From Nonomuraea wenchangensis (GTDB lineage: Bacteria; Actinomycetota; Actinomycetes; Streptosporangiales; Streptosporangiaceae), in assembly GCF_900111685.1 (NCBI RefSeq), contig NZ_FOHX01000002.1, positions 803,869-867,868 on the forward strand: a stretch of DNA of 64,000 nucleotides, written 5' to 3'. This document shows positions 63,493 through 64,000 of the stretch, one piece after another; the stretch's first letter is position 1, and each line of letters begins with the position of its first letter. A program made the translations under genes and the position numbers. Below the pieces are notes generated by a model, which was given only the letters and a program-made list of their open reading frames with translations, was not told where the DNA came from and did not search any database.

Positions 63493-64000
63493 GAGCACTC
63501 TGGCTGACCGCCGGCGCGATGGCGACCGTGATCGCGCTCTTCTGGTCCACGGCGGCGCTCTGGACCACCTTCGCCCGCGCCCGCGAGCCGGTCGTCACCG
63601 ACCTGCGCTCGATCCCGTTCGACGGCGGCACGGTGGAGATCAAGGCGACGGCCACGCCGATCAACCTGTTCGTCATGCCCGGCCGGGCAGGCGAGCTGCT
63701 GATCAGCCGGTCGCTGAGCTGGTCCAGGGAACAGCCGAAGGTGGCGGAGAGCTGGGACCCCGCCACCGCCACGCTGCGGCTGGACACCGACTGCCCCGGC
63801 TCCGGCCAGCCGGACGGCTCGCGCTGCCAGGCGGACTACACGGTCTTCGTGCCGCCGGAGACCGACGTCGTGGCCGGGACGACCACCGGGGATCTCGCCG
63901 TGCACAACCTGTTCGGCAGCCTGCGGCTGACCTCGGTCTCGGGCGCCGTACGGCTCGAAGAGGCCGCCGGGCCGGTGTGGGCGCGGACCGGCAGCGGCGA
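63489..64000 (+). CDS. DUF4097-type membrane-anchored protein, cut by window end
   Basis: About 170 residues are visible. An N-terminal membrane helix (WLTAGAMATVIALFWSTAALW) is followed by a beta-strand repeat region (TTTGDLAVHNLFGSLRLTSVSGAVRLEE in parts), the same V-S-G type as the protein at 33704. Cysteines in DTDCPGSGQPDGSRCQ could pair outside the cell. It starts with GTG at 63489, overlapping the response regulator stop. It may be an output or sensor partner of the two-component system; the 3' end is outside the window. Confidence 0.85.
   Translation, partial: MRALWLTAGAMATVIALFWSTAALWTTFARAREPVVTDLRSIPFDGGTVEIKATATPINLFVMPGRAGELLISRSLSWSREQPKVAESWDPATATLRLDTDCPGSGQPDGSRCQADYTVFVPPETDVVAGTTTGDLAVHNLFGSLRLTSVSGAVRLEEAAGPVWARTGSG

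Overview
The window is high-GC actinobacterial DNA (roughly 70% GC by eye). GTG and TTG starts, 4-bp stop/start overlaps, WhiB, nickel SOD, DasR, the XRE/DUF397 pair and a fused 2-oxoglutarate decarboxylase all point to a filamentous actinomycete. I favour a Streptosporangiaceae relative such as Nonomuraea, but this is inference. No rRNA, tRNA, integrase, transposase or cas gene was recognised. Most of the window is chromosomal housekeeping, regulatory and catabolic DNA, with one strongly accessory-looking block at 39.7-47.8 kb.

Layout. 0-5.2 kb: 3' part of a cytochrome P450, an ATC-hydrolase-family protein, a three-repeat type I-E-like CRISPR remnant without cas genes, and an XRE/DUF397 regulatory pair divergent from an anti-sigma-like ATPase gene that carries a frameshift at a C7 tract. 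5.2-9 kb: DUF559 nuclease-like protein, DUF2000, an ArsR/AHSA1 pair and an AraC regulator. 9-15.1 kb: Gmd, glycosyltransferase, methyltransferase, alpha/alpha-toroid protein, DUF1702 protein and a second methyltransferase, possibly a surface glycan or glycolipid locus. 15.1-16.9 kb: flavin-type oxidase, [3Fe-4S] ferredoxin and zinc alcohol dehydrogenase behind a KstR-like operator. 17-23.9 kb: a six-gene minus-strand sugar catabolic operon (ROK regulator, ABC transporter, Gfo/Idh dehydrogenase, isomerase). 24-29.4 kb: SDR, MBL hydrolase, GST-like reductase, ArsR-MFS pair with a tandem operator, and a B3/B4 protein. 29.6-33.3 kb: kgd. 33.4-39.6 kb: DUF6104, DUF4097-PadR pair, MpaB-type oxygenase, quinone oxidoreductase, an unknown anchored protein and a thiolase-like enzyme.

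39.8-47.8 kb holds five tandem secreted trypsin-fold paralogues. Only the second keeps the catalytic serine. The other four carry Gly, Asp, Asn or Asp there while keeping His and Asp. Three of them share a lysine-rich insertion of about 135 residues and TTG starts; two of those three also share a nearly identical leader block and a perfect TGTGA-N6-TCACA (CRP-type) site. This is the best candidate for an undescribed system: one apparently active protease beside a family of apparent pseudoproteases.

47.8-64 kb: an NsdA-like regulator, malic enzyme, polar amino acid ABC operon, CGNR-like finger protein, nickel SOD with its maturation peptidase, anti-sigma/sigma pair, lipid kinase, whiB1 and pdtaS (the same neighbours as in Mycobacterium tuberculosis), dasR, a lone bioD, and a two-component system overlapping a truncated DUF4097 gene.

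Recurring small-scale structure: CRP-type sites (three perfect), KstR-like TNNAACNNGTTNNA sites (two perfect), and short tandem duplications that cover the stop codons of four unrelated genes.
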